64,000 nt of DNA from NCBI GenBank assembly GCA_902728285.1, contig CACVBU010001102.1, forward strand, positions 2,374,335-2,438,334, written 5' to 3'. The translations under genes were made by a program, and so were the position numbers. Positions 22,382 to 32,229 of the stretch are shown here, piece by piece; the first letter of the stretch is position 1, and each line of letters opens with the position of its first letter. The notes below the pieces were generated by a model, which was given only the letters and a program-made list of their open reading frames with translations, had not been told where the DNA came from and did not search any database. The DNA comes from Clytia hemisphaerica. Lineage: Eukaryota > Cnidaria > Hydrozoa > Leptothecata > Clytiidae.

Positions 22382-23452
22382 GAACACAGTCAAAAATAAA
22401 GGGGGGTTTTGTGACATTTCTACCTCCTGTCATATCTGATACCATATCTGGTGGAATTTTGAGGTTACCATATCAAAACTTCGAAGAACTCAAGTATAGA
22501 AATTTCTCGTTGTTTTAGAAGAAACACAAATTTAAGAGGTTACTTCAATCCTGAGTAATACTTAGAAATATGATGTGGTTAAAGTGAGGTTACCCAAATG
22601 AGGTTACCTCATTCTAAAGCTTATAAATCAATACCTACTGAAGCAAAATTGCTCAAAATTTAAATATGCCTCAAGTAGGCCTCATTCTAAGCAAAAACTA
22701 ATTTGGATTTCTTATAAGCTGTATTTTTGGGGCTAAATTGAGGTTACCAATTCACCATTTTCATAAACCCCTTTATCATCTAATTGGCTTCAAAAAAAGT
22801 GGATATTTTGTTGGCAATTGGTTTGATAAAGGTAATAGAAGCTAAATTCATCATGAAAATTATGACTGATAAACAAAAAGGTTGTATATTTAAGGTTACT
22901 CTTGTAGAAAAGCACCATTTTCACTGTAATCCTGTGTTAAGCTAAAGCTAATAAGGCTATTAATCAAAGATCAATATTATTTGTTTTGCATGACTATAAC
23001 ATCAAATTATAAACTAAATCACATCTCAAGACGGATTATTAGAAGTAGAAGAAATCAGAATCTTTAAAATTCAAATTTTGATGGGTTTTTGAGGTTACTA
23101 AAATCCACCGAAAAGTAACCTCAAAAATAACACCAAATCTTCAATATTTTTCGCACTTTTTTTGACCAAGTGTTGCCATGTCAGTATAGAGTATGCTCTC
23201 AAGTTTTTAGAGGTTAAAATAGTTTTTACTAAAAGATGTGGTGTTTCAAAGGTTACCCTATAAAAATGATGGTAACCTCAAAAATACCCCATAAAATCTT
23301 CCGAAAAATTTATGACAATACCGTGCTAAGACATCGACCCTGGGTGTTAAATTTCAAAGCCTAAAAATGATTATTTATGATTTTATTCTAAATTTACCAA
23401 AAAGAGCAATTTTTTGACTTTCCAAAAATGTCACACAATTTTACAAATTCTG
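22382..23452. mobile_element. 1.07-kb element iterating GAGGTTAC
   Basis: It is flanked by a 6-bp direct repeat, CGAGTA (22376-22381 and 23453-23458), and removing it plus one repeat restores an open endonuclease frame. The interior holds about ten copies of GAGGTTAC or GGTTAC, the last few as inverted GTAACCTC. Subterminal TTTTGTGACATTT and AAATGTCACACAA are near-inverse. No coding capacity. The superfamily is not identified. Confidence 0.7.
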
Positions 23453-23620
23453 CGAGTACATACTAGTCAACCATGCAAATGCAAATACGTACATAGGACG
23501 CGGTATTATAACTATCAAGCATCTGATTGTTAAAATCTCACCGGTGCAGTTTGAGGAGGCCTGTGCGATCGAAGTTCGTCTTGCCGACAGAGATTTGTTA
23601 GCTTTTGCATGTCTCTTTCG
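23453..23620 (+). pseudogene. LINE A endonuclease, middle part
   Basis: Open in the frame that continues from 22381: YILVNHANANT..GRGIITIKHL, then LLAFACLFR. This matches the strand and loop order of LINE endonucleases (RGGGVAI..., then CIYRSP). LINE B interrupts it at about 23620. Confidence 0.75.
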
Positions 23621-26600
23621 TTTATGTTTATGTTTATGTTTATGTTTCTTTTCTTTAAAGTTGATGCAAAGTAGTACAATGTGTACTTAGCTCGAGGCTA
23701 ATCAATATCAACTATTAATTACAAATCTATCTAGAAGGTTGATACTCAAGATCAACTATTATTTACAAATTAATTTAAATTCAATCAATGAAACCAACGC
23801 CATGGATAAAAGTGCGACAGTTTCGGCAAGGACAAGTAGTGGGCCTCCATTGCTTGATTTCTTTTTTAAATTCATCTAGGTTTTTAAGTTTTTTAAAGTC
23901 ATCGGGAAGGGTAGCCCAGATTTTAGGTCCCAGGAAAGCTAAAGACGATTTTCCATTCATTTCACTTTCAACTACTCTACTACGAAAGGAATTCCTTTTT
24001 CTCGTGTTGATCTTACATTGGTTTTTGAGAAATATTTTACTTTCTGATTCATTGAGTTTTGATTTAAATAGCTCTGTGGATAAGGATTGAATTGCTCGTT
24101 GATGGAAGGTGGAACCGTTGTCAAGTTTCAACAGATCATCGAATGATGAGTTGTAGTCTGAGTAAACGATTCTCGAGCATCTTTTATGAAGATTGTTGAT
24201 TTTATCCTCTAGAGCTCTGCTATGAAACATCCATATGAGAGGACAGTAATTGAAGTGGCATTTAATGAAAGCATTCATCAAGCGTTTCTTTTTTTCTAAA
24301 GTGAGATATGTGCTCATTCTGGCTAAGGCGGTTATTTTCAAACTAGCTTTCTTGCAAAGATTTTCTACATGCGATTCAAACGTCAAAAGATTATCGAAGG
24401 TTACTCCAAGAATCTTTGACGTTTTGGTATTGAAAACAGTTTCTTCTCTAATATTTAGATAGAGCGAGTCGTCAATGATGTTAACTATTAGCTGACATTT
24501 GTCAGCATTACCAACCATTTGATTAATCGAAAGCCATGTGAAGATTTTTTCTGCTACAGAGCTTAGTTTACCACTTACTTCAATCCAGGTAGGAGCACTA
24601 ACATAGGGTGTCGTATCGTCCGCATAATTCGCAACCTTAGTATCCTCAATGATGAAAAAGAGGTCACAGATATAAATATTGAAAAACAGAGGGCCAAGGA
24701 TTGATCCCTGGGGAACACCATCCTTGATCTTGATCCAGTTACTCAGTTCGTTGCCTACTTTTGTCCTTTGTTGCCTATTTTCTAGATAACTCTTGACTAA
24801 CCCAGTGGAAAGGTCATCGAACCCGTATGCACTGATCTTTGCTACAAGTAATTTGTGGCACATGCAGTCAAAGGCCTTAGAAAGGTCGATGAGCAGTGCC
24901 CCAAAAACATCTTTTTTGTCATTGGCTAGCTTCCAGAGCTCTTCCATTGGGAGAAGAGAGGTTTGAGTGGAATATCCTTTCCTGAAACCACATTGTTGTT
25001 CATCAAAGTAGTGCTCAAAGTATTCTGATATTTGATTGTGATATACTCTTTCGTAAATTTTGGATATTACCGGCAGTATACTTATTGGTCTATAGTTACT
25101 TTTATCGTTTTTAGAATTTTTCTTGTAGACTGGGGTGACTGTCGCGAACTTGGAAATGTTGGGAAAAATACCTGAGCTGAAGGAGTCATTTATGCTTATA
25201 GAGAAGCAGCTTGCAAATAAGTGAGAGTATTTTTTAATTATTTTCGCTGGTATATCATTTTCCGCTTGAGACTTATTTGTCTTAAGGTTACTAATTATCT
25301 TCTCTACTTCGTCTTCGGTGGTGTTTCTAAACTTGAAGGAGTTTTCATTGTTTGATACCTTTTCTTTTATTTTGAGTATACTAGGGTGGTTTCTAAAAAG
25401 CATTATTTCATTTTGAAGAATATTATCAGAAAGTTCATTGAGAGGCACTGGTTCTGTTGGTGGTTGATTGAGATCTAATTTTTCAGTGATGTTTATGAAG
25501 AACTCATTAAACATTTTCCAATTCTTTATCATCTTTAATCAGTTCATCATTTTCGACTAAGGTTATTTTCTCACTATTGGTCCTTTATTAGAGAAAAAAG
25601 GGCGCACAGTTTTCCAAAATCTTTTATTGTCAGTGATTTGCTTTTCATCCAGAGATTCATAAAACCTTCTTTTAGTGTTTCTCAGGAGATATAAGCATCG
25701 GTTTCGCTGTTGGTTGTAATTATATTTGTTGATGTTAGAGGGGTCTTTTCGTTTGATGTTATTAAGTCGAGATCAATGCATCATGGCCTTTCGTAGTGAT
25801 TTTGTCATGAAAGGTTTATCATTACCTCTTAGTATTTTAGTTTTTATCGGTGCTTCAGCGTTTAGAAGATTTACTACACTTTTCATTTTATGTTCAAAGT
25901 TGCGATTCGACTCTAGTACTTGTGTTAAATGATTTTTGAAAAGATCTTCGTTAAGATTTTTGTAGCATCTATATTTAATGGCTTTAGGTGGACACTTTTC
26001 AAAAGTGGTTTTTAAGACGCTTATTGTGATGTTGTGAAAGTCCGATAGGCTATTAGATACAGAGGAAGAGCCCTGAAAACTTCTTTGGTAATTTGTTAGC
26101 ATCAGATCAATGCATTTCGGATTTTCTGCGTTTTTGAAGCACGTAGGTTCCTTTATCAAGCTAGAAAGCTCCCTGCTAGCAAGAAACTCAGGCATTTTAT
26201 GTTTGTCGATTTCACAATTGAAATCCCCCAGTAGTAAAAGTCGGTCATGATCTCCTATAGAATCAAGGCTATTTTGTAAAAGCTCTAAATGTGAATTATA
26301 TTGTCTACATGCGGATTATAAGAGCAACCCAGTAGCCATTTTTGCTTCTTCAGATTGACCTCGATGAATATAGCTTCATAATTCTTGTCTTTTAATACGA
26401 GTTTAGAAGGAATGCCCTGACGTACGTAGAGTAGAAGACCTCCTCCCTGTTTGTCCCTGTCCAAGCGATATGGCAAGAGTAGTTTTCAATAATGAAATGA
26501 TTTTCAGGGAATGATTCGTCAATCTTAGTTTCAGATACCAAAAAAATGTCTACGTTATCTTTGATAACTAATTTGAGACCTTCAAATTTGTATCTTATCG

Positions 26601-26908
26601 AGTTGATATTAAGATGTCCTATGATGACGTTTGCGACGTTATTAATACGGATTTTTCTCAGAGCCTTTTCTTCGAATTCATAAGACTTTTCCGTTTGTTT
26701 GTCAAGCAATGGGGGACCATCTACATACCTTTCACTGTCACCTTTTTCTTTGTTGTTGGATTCATCGTTGTCTGTACTGTTTTTGTCGTTTTCATTGGTT
26801 TTGCTGGTGATTTTTATGTTTGTGTTTTTTCTTGGTATTTCTTTAAGATTCGTTGTGTAGGGTGTTAATGTTGGTTTTCTCTTCGACGAAACTTCCTGAG
26901 GCCGTAAC
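23621..26908 (-). mobile_element. LINE B: CR1/Jockey-like non-LTR retrotransposon, nearly full ORF2
   Basis: On the minus strand, 5' to 3': an endonuclease (26890-26210) broken by frameshifts near 26470 and 26280, with HLNINSIR, SETKID and LLGDFN; a linker; then reverse transcriptase and C-terminal tail (25532-23781). The 3' end is a (CATAAA)n microsatellite at 23621-23647, the usual tail of CR1-like elements. The 5' end is truncated. It lies inside LINE A in the opposite orientation. Confidence 0.9.
23781..25532 (-). CDS. LINE B reverse transcriptase with C-terminal CPCR tail
   Basis: An open frame of 583 codons. Motifs: NYRPISILPV (residues about 146-155), QCGFRKGYST (180-189), LIDLSKAFD (214-222, first catalytic Asp), DGVPQGSILGP (about 271-281), YADD (303-306, catalytic centre) and ILGVTFD (about 370). 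It ends with a thumb-like region, then CPCRNC and a GVGFID terminus. It copies LINE RNA at a nicked target by target-primed reverse transcription. The RT is intact, but the endonuclease of the same element is frameshifted, so this copy is probably dead, though young. Confidence 0.93.
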   Translation of the reverse strand: MIKNWKMFNEFFINITEKLDLNQPPTEPVPLNELSDNILQNEIMLFRNHPSILKIKEKVSNNENSFKFRNTTEDEVEKIISNLKTNKSQAENDIPAKIIKKYSHLFASCFSISINDSFSSGIFPNISKFATVTPVYKKNSKNDKSNYRPISILPVISKIYERVYHNQISEYFEHYFDEQQCGFRKGYSTQTSLLPMEELWKLANDKKDVFGALLIDLSKAFDCMCHKLLVAKISAYGFDDLSTGLVKSYLENRQQRTKVGNELSNWIKIKDGVPQGSILGPLFFNIYICDLFFIIEDTKVANYADDTTPYVSAPTWIEVSGKLSSVAEKIFTWLSINQMVGNADKCQLIVNIIDDSLYLNIREETVFNTKTSKILGVTFDNLLTFESHVENLCKKASLKITALARMSTYLTLEKKKRLMNAFIKCHFNYCPLIWMFHSRALEDKINNLHKRCSRIVYSDYNSSFDDLLKLDNGSTFHQRAIQSLSTELFKSKLNESESKIFLKNQCKINTRKRNSFRSRVVESEMNGKSSLAFLGPKIWATLPDDFKKLKNLDEFKKEIKQWRPTTCPCRNCRTFIHGVGFID

Positions 26909-27121
26909 CGAACGAAAACAGATTCATCTGAAGAAAACAATGCAAAGCATAACTCGTTCATGAAGACTATTGCCGCAGACAAGAAATACTCTCACAAATG
27001 TTTGATTGGTGATTTCAATTTCCCAAAAATTAACTGGAAAAATTGGACCACACCGCACATCAAGCAGACTAAGGAAGAGCAGTTTCTGGATGCAATTCTA
27101 ATAGAGTTAATATCTTTGTAA
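26909..27121 (+). pseudogene. LINE A endonuclease, C-terminal part
   Basis: Continues the frame from 23620 with TDSSEENNAK, then CLIGDFNFP, the GDFN motif with catalytic Asp/Asn, then INWKNW and EEQFLDAIL, ending at TAA 27119-27121. The reverse transcriptase of LINE A is missing. The element is cut off here. Confidence 0.78.
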
Positions 27122-27276
27122 GTATTACGCACGCGAAGCGAGAACGAAAATTTTGAGGTATTTTCTCTATTTTTGGGCGAAAACTGCCAATTCTGAGGCG
27201 TCTTTTTGCGCCCTTTGTATTTCGCCACCACGCTACTGGTTACGTAAAAATAGAGTAATAATCGACCATTTCATTA

Positions 27277-27528
27277 CACGTTTTTTAATAAGAACAAACT
27301 ATATAAGAACATAAGGCTTCGATGGCCAAATTGTTACGAATAAGTTAAGAACATTTTAAGGCTTTGGGAACTCTAAAACACCCTATTTCTTAGGAAAATG
27401 AACAACATTGCTCAAAAAATGGTGAAAATAAAAACATAGTAAGAACATTTTTTAGGCTTAAAACTTAAAACGTTAAGAACATTTGAAGGCTTCAAAAACT
27501 TTGGATGTTCTTATGAAAAAAAACGTTG
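27277..27528. mobile_element. TA-flanked MITE, GTTCTTA family, inverted copy
   Basis: TACACGTTTTTTAATAAGAACAAAC at the left and GTTCTTATGAAAAAAAACGTTG at the right. The interior reads as the reverse complement of the other copies (TAAGAAC words). Confidence 0.75.
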
Positions 27529-27906
27529 AAAGCGTCGAAGCTTTGATTGTATGAAAGCCCCAAAGCGCGCTTAAGGTGTCCAGTTTTTAATTTTTTTTTG
27601 CACACAAAAAAACAACAAAAGAAATGTTTTGATCACCTTCTTCATCATGTTGTGCACCATGTTGGTAATTCAACGGTGTTTTAACACCAACCTCCATGAT
27701 GATGTACTTTCCAACTTAACACGGACTGATTAAAATGATGACACCGGGGGACCTCTGTTATTTGACCTGAAAGCAAACAAAAAAAACATTTAGTCGGGGA
27801 AAACTTTGGCCGTAAATCACCACCCGCTCAAACTTTTAGGGCTTTTAGAGATGTTTAGGTGTAGCTGAAAACATTTTTTAGTACTTTACCGCATTTAAGA
27901 ACATTA

Positions 27907-28110
27907 CCGTAAATTGGTCTAATGTCGACATCCCTCTTCTAATTTCTTCACCCTGAAGGGATAGGAATAATAGGAGGGTTGGAATCGCTGAAACTAATTT
28001 TCTTTGCTTAGAAATCAGTTTAAGGAGTCCATCAGTGATTCATACATTCCTATCTCTAAAGAAGGGAGATGAAATTAGAAGAGGGATGTCGACATTAGAC
28101 CAACGTACGG
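27907..28110. repeat. Inverted-repeat element, about 45-bp arms
   Basis: GGTCTAATGTCGACATCCCT at 27916 pairs with AGGGATGTCGACATTAGACC ending near 28102; weaker pairing extends outward (CCGTA/TACGG). The loop of about 120 bp is non-coding. Confidence 0.75.
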
Positions 28111-28299
28111 TACTCCAGAGTTCTTACGGACAAAAGACTTTAACAATGACAAAATCTACCGAGAGCAACCTTTTTAAGAGTGCAGAGAATTCACCCATCA
28201 ACTCGAAAACGCAACGAGATGTATGTATTCGAATTTACAAGGCTCCAGCAACATCTACCAATACTTTGTGATTACTATAGACATTCAACGTCATTTTAC

Positions 28300-29345
28300 C
28301 AGTGGCGGCCTGCCAGGGGGTGCAGGGTGTGCAGTGCACCACCCAGAAAGATCTGAAAGGGGCGCCAAAAGAGCTTTTCAAGGGGGGGGCGCCAAAATTT
28401 TGTTGCTGTTTAACTGGGCGATTTGGCGCCCTTCAACAAGTTTTTCAATAAGTGCAATGTTTTTTCTTTTTTCGCCTGCGGCGCTTTGTTTTATTTTTCT
28501 CTTGCATTCTTTCTCTCAAATTTTTTCAAAACTACTATCAACATTGTGTCCACCAGGGGTTAAAGAGGATGATCACCCCCAAAATGAGAAATTGCCAAAA
28601 AGATCGAAACTTGTCGATGCCCACTGTGGTTTTTGTGGTCTTATGCTGTCTAACTTTTTTTCTTTTTAGAAGATCTTTTAAGCTGTTTGACGTTTCTTAC
28701 ACCAAATTTTTTTGCCTGCGGTGCCTAAATTTTATATACCCTTATTCTTGCAAACTTTCGACCTTTTGCTTCCTCTTTCAGCCATTCGTCTTTAAAGTAA
28801 AGTAAGACCAGCGGCGCACAAAAGTTTTAAAGATTATCAGGATCAGGTCGCAATTTGCTGATAAAGTTTTAGAAAACAAAAATATAAACCAAATCGACTT
28901 GCTAGGTATAAAATTTCCATTTCAAGTATCAACAGTTCATGTTTTCTATTTCAGGAGCTTTATTTTTGGTGCTAAATCGGGATAAATTGGGGCATTTTTA
29001 GACATTTTTAAAGTTGAAAATTGAAAAAAGTTCAAATAATAACTAGGAAGGAGGAGGAGGAGGTGAACCTTCCCTTAGCACAGGGAATAGACCCTAACTT
29101 AACTTAGGGTTCACAGCGCTATGACAAATAAAAAAAGTATAGTAAAAACGAAAACATTATTACCACCACCTTCGTATAAATAAAAGTTTTTTAACTCAAA
29201 GATTCCGGGCGTTACTTTCAATCAGTCACTGCTTTTACAGTTTAATATTTTAACTTAATATGGAGGGCGCAAGTAAGGACAAAAATATCAGGGGCGCCAA
29301 TTTCATAGTTTGCACCACCATGAAAATTAAGCCAGGCCGCTACTG
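28300..29345. mobile_element. Non-autonomous hAT element
   Basis: Ends CAGTGGCGGCCTGCCAGG and CCAGGCCGCTACTG are inverse. An exact 8-bp duplication, CATTTTAC, flanks it (28292-28299, 29346-29353), the hAT signature. The 1046-bp interior has no intact transposase. Confidence 0.9.
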
Positions 29346-29393
29346 CATTTTACCGTGTTAAACTCGAACCAAAGACACTTTCATGCAGCCTAA

Positions 29394-29664
29394 GACCATG
29401 TTCAGACATTACGGTTCCGTTCCGTTCCGAAACAAAACGAAACGAAACAGTTCCGAAACAAGTTTGAACGTCAAAATTCGAAACGTCAAAAAAGAAGACG
29501 CTACGAAGCAAAATAGATCAAAACGGTTTCGCTCCACTTTTTTCATCGGAACGGAACTGCTCCGTTTTCTTGCTCCGAAACGTTCCGAAACCAATATGAA
29601 CACACTCGACCCGTAACGAGAATTATACCAGAGCGAAACGGAACAGTAACGTGTGAACATGGTC
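29394..29664. mobile_element. Harbinger-like MITE with TAA flanks
   Basis: Ends GACCATGTTCAGAC and GTGTGAACATGGTC are inverse with one mismatch. TAA is duplicated on both sides. The interior is rich in (G/C)TTCCG and CGAAAC words of opposite orientation. Length 271 bp. Confidence 0.8.
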
Positions 29665-30392
29665 TAAAGCACAAGGGTTGAAAGTTGATATATGTCTGAA
29701 AATAACATACTAAAAACACCTCCTATTCCATATTAAAGGTATTTCCCCAATTTGTTTCTTCGAGTTGGTCCTCAACTACTTTTAGTTCGTTTTAAGATTG
29801 AAAAATGAAAATATGGAAGAATATTTAAAAAGTGAGATTGAATAAAATTAAATATTGATATCAGTTTTGTGATAGTATTCAAATGTACCCCGGGAATGCT
29901 TTATCAACTTTTATGTCAGATTAATATTCAATAAATAGAATTCATTTTTCAGCTAATTAGTAGTTTAACTACTCGGGGTAAAATGAAGAAGAAAAAATAC
30001 AGTTCTGTATGTTGCACCTTAAACACCCTGAAAGCTGAAAAGGTTATCTTAACACTCACTAGGAAATAACATCGAAAAATAATTCCCCAGATCAAGGGAA
30101 TCCTTAATGAGACAATGTCTGATTAATTAATGAAGAAGAAAAAAATCAGCATGTTACTTAAGAATAAGCTGTGTCAGTTTTAACAAGAATTGGAATAGGT
30201 TTTCTTCGTTCCATGTAGAGTTTGTGTATGAAATATCATGCTATGCTCAATAGCATTTAACAAACAAGCTGTGGAAGTCCTTTTTGAGGCCATGAATTTT
30301 TTGTGCAAGAGCTGTCATGTTATCGTGTTATAATTTCAAAATATGTAATATCCCTAGGAACGAAAATCTAGTTTTTGACATCACTAATTATT

Positions 30393-30600
30393 CACCGTAG
30401 TGCAGTGGTAGAGCACCCGGCTGTGGTTCACAAGATTGTGGTGGGTTCAACCCCCAGCCGGGTCATACCAAAAATTCTCAAAATGGTACTTGATGCTCAG
30501 CAATTAAGAGAAGGATCAAGGGTAAGTGGAGCAATCCGGGGAGAAAGAATGGCACCCTCCCCTACCTTCGGGTAGCTATCGTGACTCTTGGCCTATTTTT
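30393..30600 (+). mobile_element. tRNA-derived SINE, copy 1
   Basis: The head has a pol III A box (TAGTGCAGTGGTAGAG) and B box (GGTTCAACCCC) in tRNA-like spacing. The body reads ATACCAAA..., then GGTACTTGATGC, then CCCTCCCCTACCTTCGGGTAG, shared with the copies at 32906 and 51405. Not a working tRNA, because the arms do not pair. Confidence 0.8.
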
Positions 30601-30960
30601 TATGAAAAAAAGAAAATAGATTTGATGATTGCTATGGACATAAAACTAATACCCATCAATACCCTGAATGATGTAAAACTTTATAGAAACCTAAGATTAA
30701 CTTGAAATTGAAAATGATTAAAATCAATTATTTTGTTATGGAAATACCTCGAAAGAATGGCACCCTCCCCTACCTTCGGGTAGCTATCGTGACTCTTGGC
30801 CTATTTTTTATGAAAAAAAGAAAATAGATTTGATGATTGCTATGGACATAAAACTAATACCCATCAATACCCTGAATGATGTAAAACTTTATAGAAACCT
30901 AAGATTAACTTGAAATTGAAAATAGATTAAAATCAATTATTTTGTTATGGAAATACCTCG
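30543..30960. repeat. 208-bp tandem duplication
   Basis: 30543-30750 and 30751-30960 are almost identical. The unit starts within the SINE tail (GAAAGAATGGCACCCTCCCC) and carries flanking AT-rich DNA, so the duplication happened after the SINE landed. Confidence 0.9.
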
Positions 30961-31012
30961 AAAAAATCAGAAATGCCCAACATTTATAGAACGTCTACCT
31001 CATTTTCTACAG

Positions 31013-31184
31013 TGAAGATTTATATTCTTTGCACTCATTGCTTAATTGTCCAGTACTCATAAAAATACCTGTTAGTCCAAGCCTCGTTGCAGATAAACCC
31101 TTGGGATTAGAAAAACATATGTCTGATAATATCATTCCCTTGAGAACGGACCGAGTCCAAAACATGTCGGAAAAAATTCAATAA
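31013..31184 (+). CDS. Possible terminal coding exon, unidentified protein
   Basis: After CATTTTCTACAG at 31001-31012, 56 codons stay open to TAA (31182-31184), with ordinary amino-acid content (EDLYSLHSLL..., then ADKPLGLEKHM). One leftover base at the 5' border means an upstream exon. A possible one is 30253-30329 (FNKQAVEVLFEAMNFLCKSC, after CTCAATAG), which could splice at a weak GTTATA donor. No family is recognised. Confidence 0.4.
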
Positions 31185-31311
31185 TCCAAGATTTTTCTTC
31201 ACTGTACAACATTGTATCTGACAATTAATATTTTTAAATGGATTAGAAATTACCTTTAAAAAACTCATCCAAAGTTCATCCTTCTGCAGAAAAGAAGATT
31301 CACCTATCATA

Positions 31312-31697
31312 TCGTCGCATCAAAATAAAAAAGCTTTAAGTCCATTTTTGTTGTTTTGAGAAAATCGACTTTAAATCATTTCTCCTTACATCCTAAAAAA
31401 CCATTAACATTTGAAATATTTTTGTGTTAAAAAAGACTTTAGTCCAAAATTGTTTCCACTCTGGACTTAAGCCTTTTTGCCCTAAACTGATGTAACTGAG
31501 GCTTTTTTACTCTGAAAATAAAGTTAAAAGTAAAATACTTATTTTTCTAAAAGCTTAAAATAAGGTTACTTTAGGTTGGTTTTTGATGGATTTAAGCCAA
31601 AAAAATCGATAAAAAATGGGGTGTAAAGCATCAGTATGGTCATATGTCAATTTTCCAAAAAAATGGACTTTAAAGCTTTTTTATTTTGATGCGACGA
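31312..31697. mobile_element. TA-flanked MITE with 38-bp inverted ends
   Basis: TCGTCGCATCAAAATAAAAA at the left and its inverse at the right, continuing through AGCTTTAAGTCC. TA flanks at 31310-31311 and 31698-31699. Length 386 bp, non-coding. Confidence 0.8.
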
Positions 31698-32229
31698 TAT
31701 GTAATCAAAATAAAGGAAATCATAAGAAATGCTCCATCATACATAAACATTCCTGAAATGAGAATGAAAAGAGCGAAAGAGCAATACAGTGATAACTATC
31801 ATGTCATTAATTTTAAATTAGCATTTTTATTGCAAGAAAATTACTTTTTAAAGCATTAGATAGATGCAGAAAAAAGTAATACATATTTATTAACATTAAC
31901 TCATACTTGTCGACAGAAGATTTTCTAAATCACTGTCATATTATATTAGATTTCCTTGCTTAATTGCTCTTATTGAATTATTCTTATAAAAAGCATTTTA
32001 CCTTAAAAATTACTTTATTGACAGTTTGAGGTAGGTGTATAATTAAGTTGTAATTATTAATCTTTTTTTACTAAATTAATTATTAATCACATTCATCCTC
32101 AAATATCCTAGGGGTGATTCGAGCAGGCCTGCTACATGAATTTTGAAACTTTCACAAAATAGCTTTTTGCTGGGGTTCCAAATTTAATAACGGTATGTGA
32201 CACTTTTTTTTCTTTGTCTTTAATTGCAG

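Noticed and set aside
28223-28805. Two overlapping ORFs of 117-148 codons
   Set aside because: They lie inside the hAT element, begin in its terminal repeat and show no transposase motif.
30056-30117. Minus-strand exon-like IVSLRIPLIWGIIFRCYFL with a GTGAGT donor
   Set aside because: Good donor, but isolated, with no in-phase partner found on that strand.
31254-31283. Minus-strand mini-exon KDELWMSFLK with acceptor and donor
   Set aside because: Only 30 nt and no chain to other exons. The plus strand just upstream has a longer coding-like exon.
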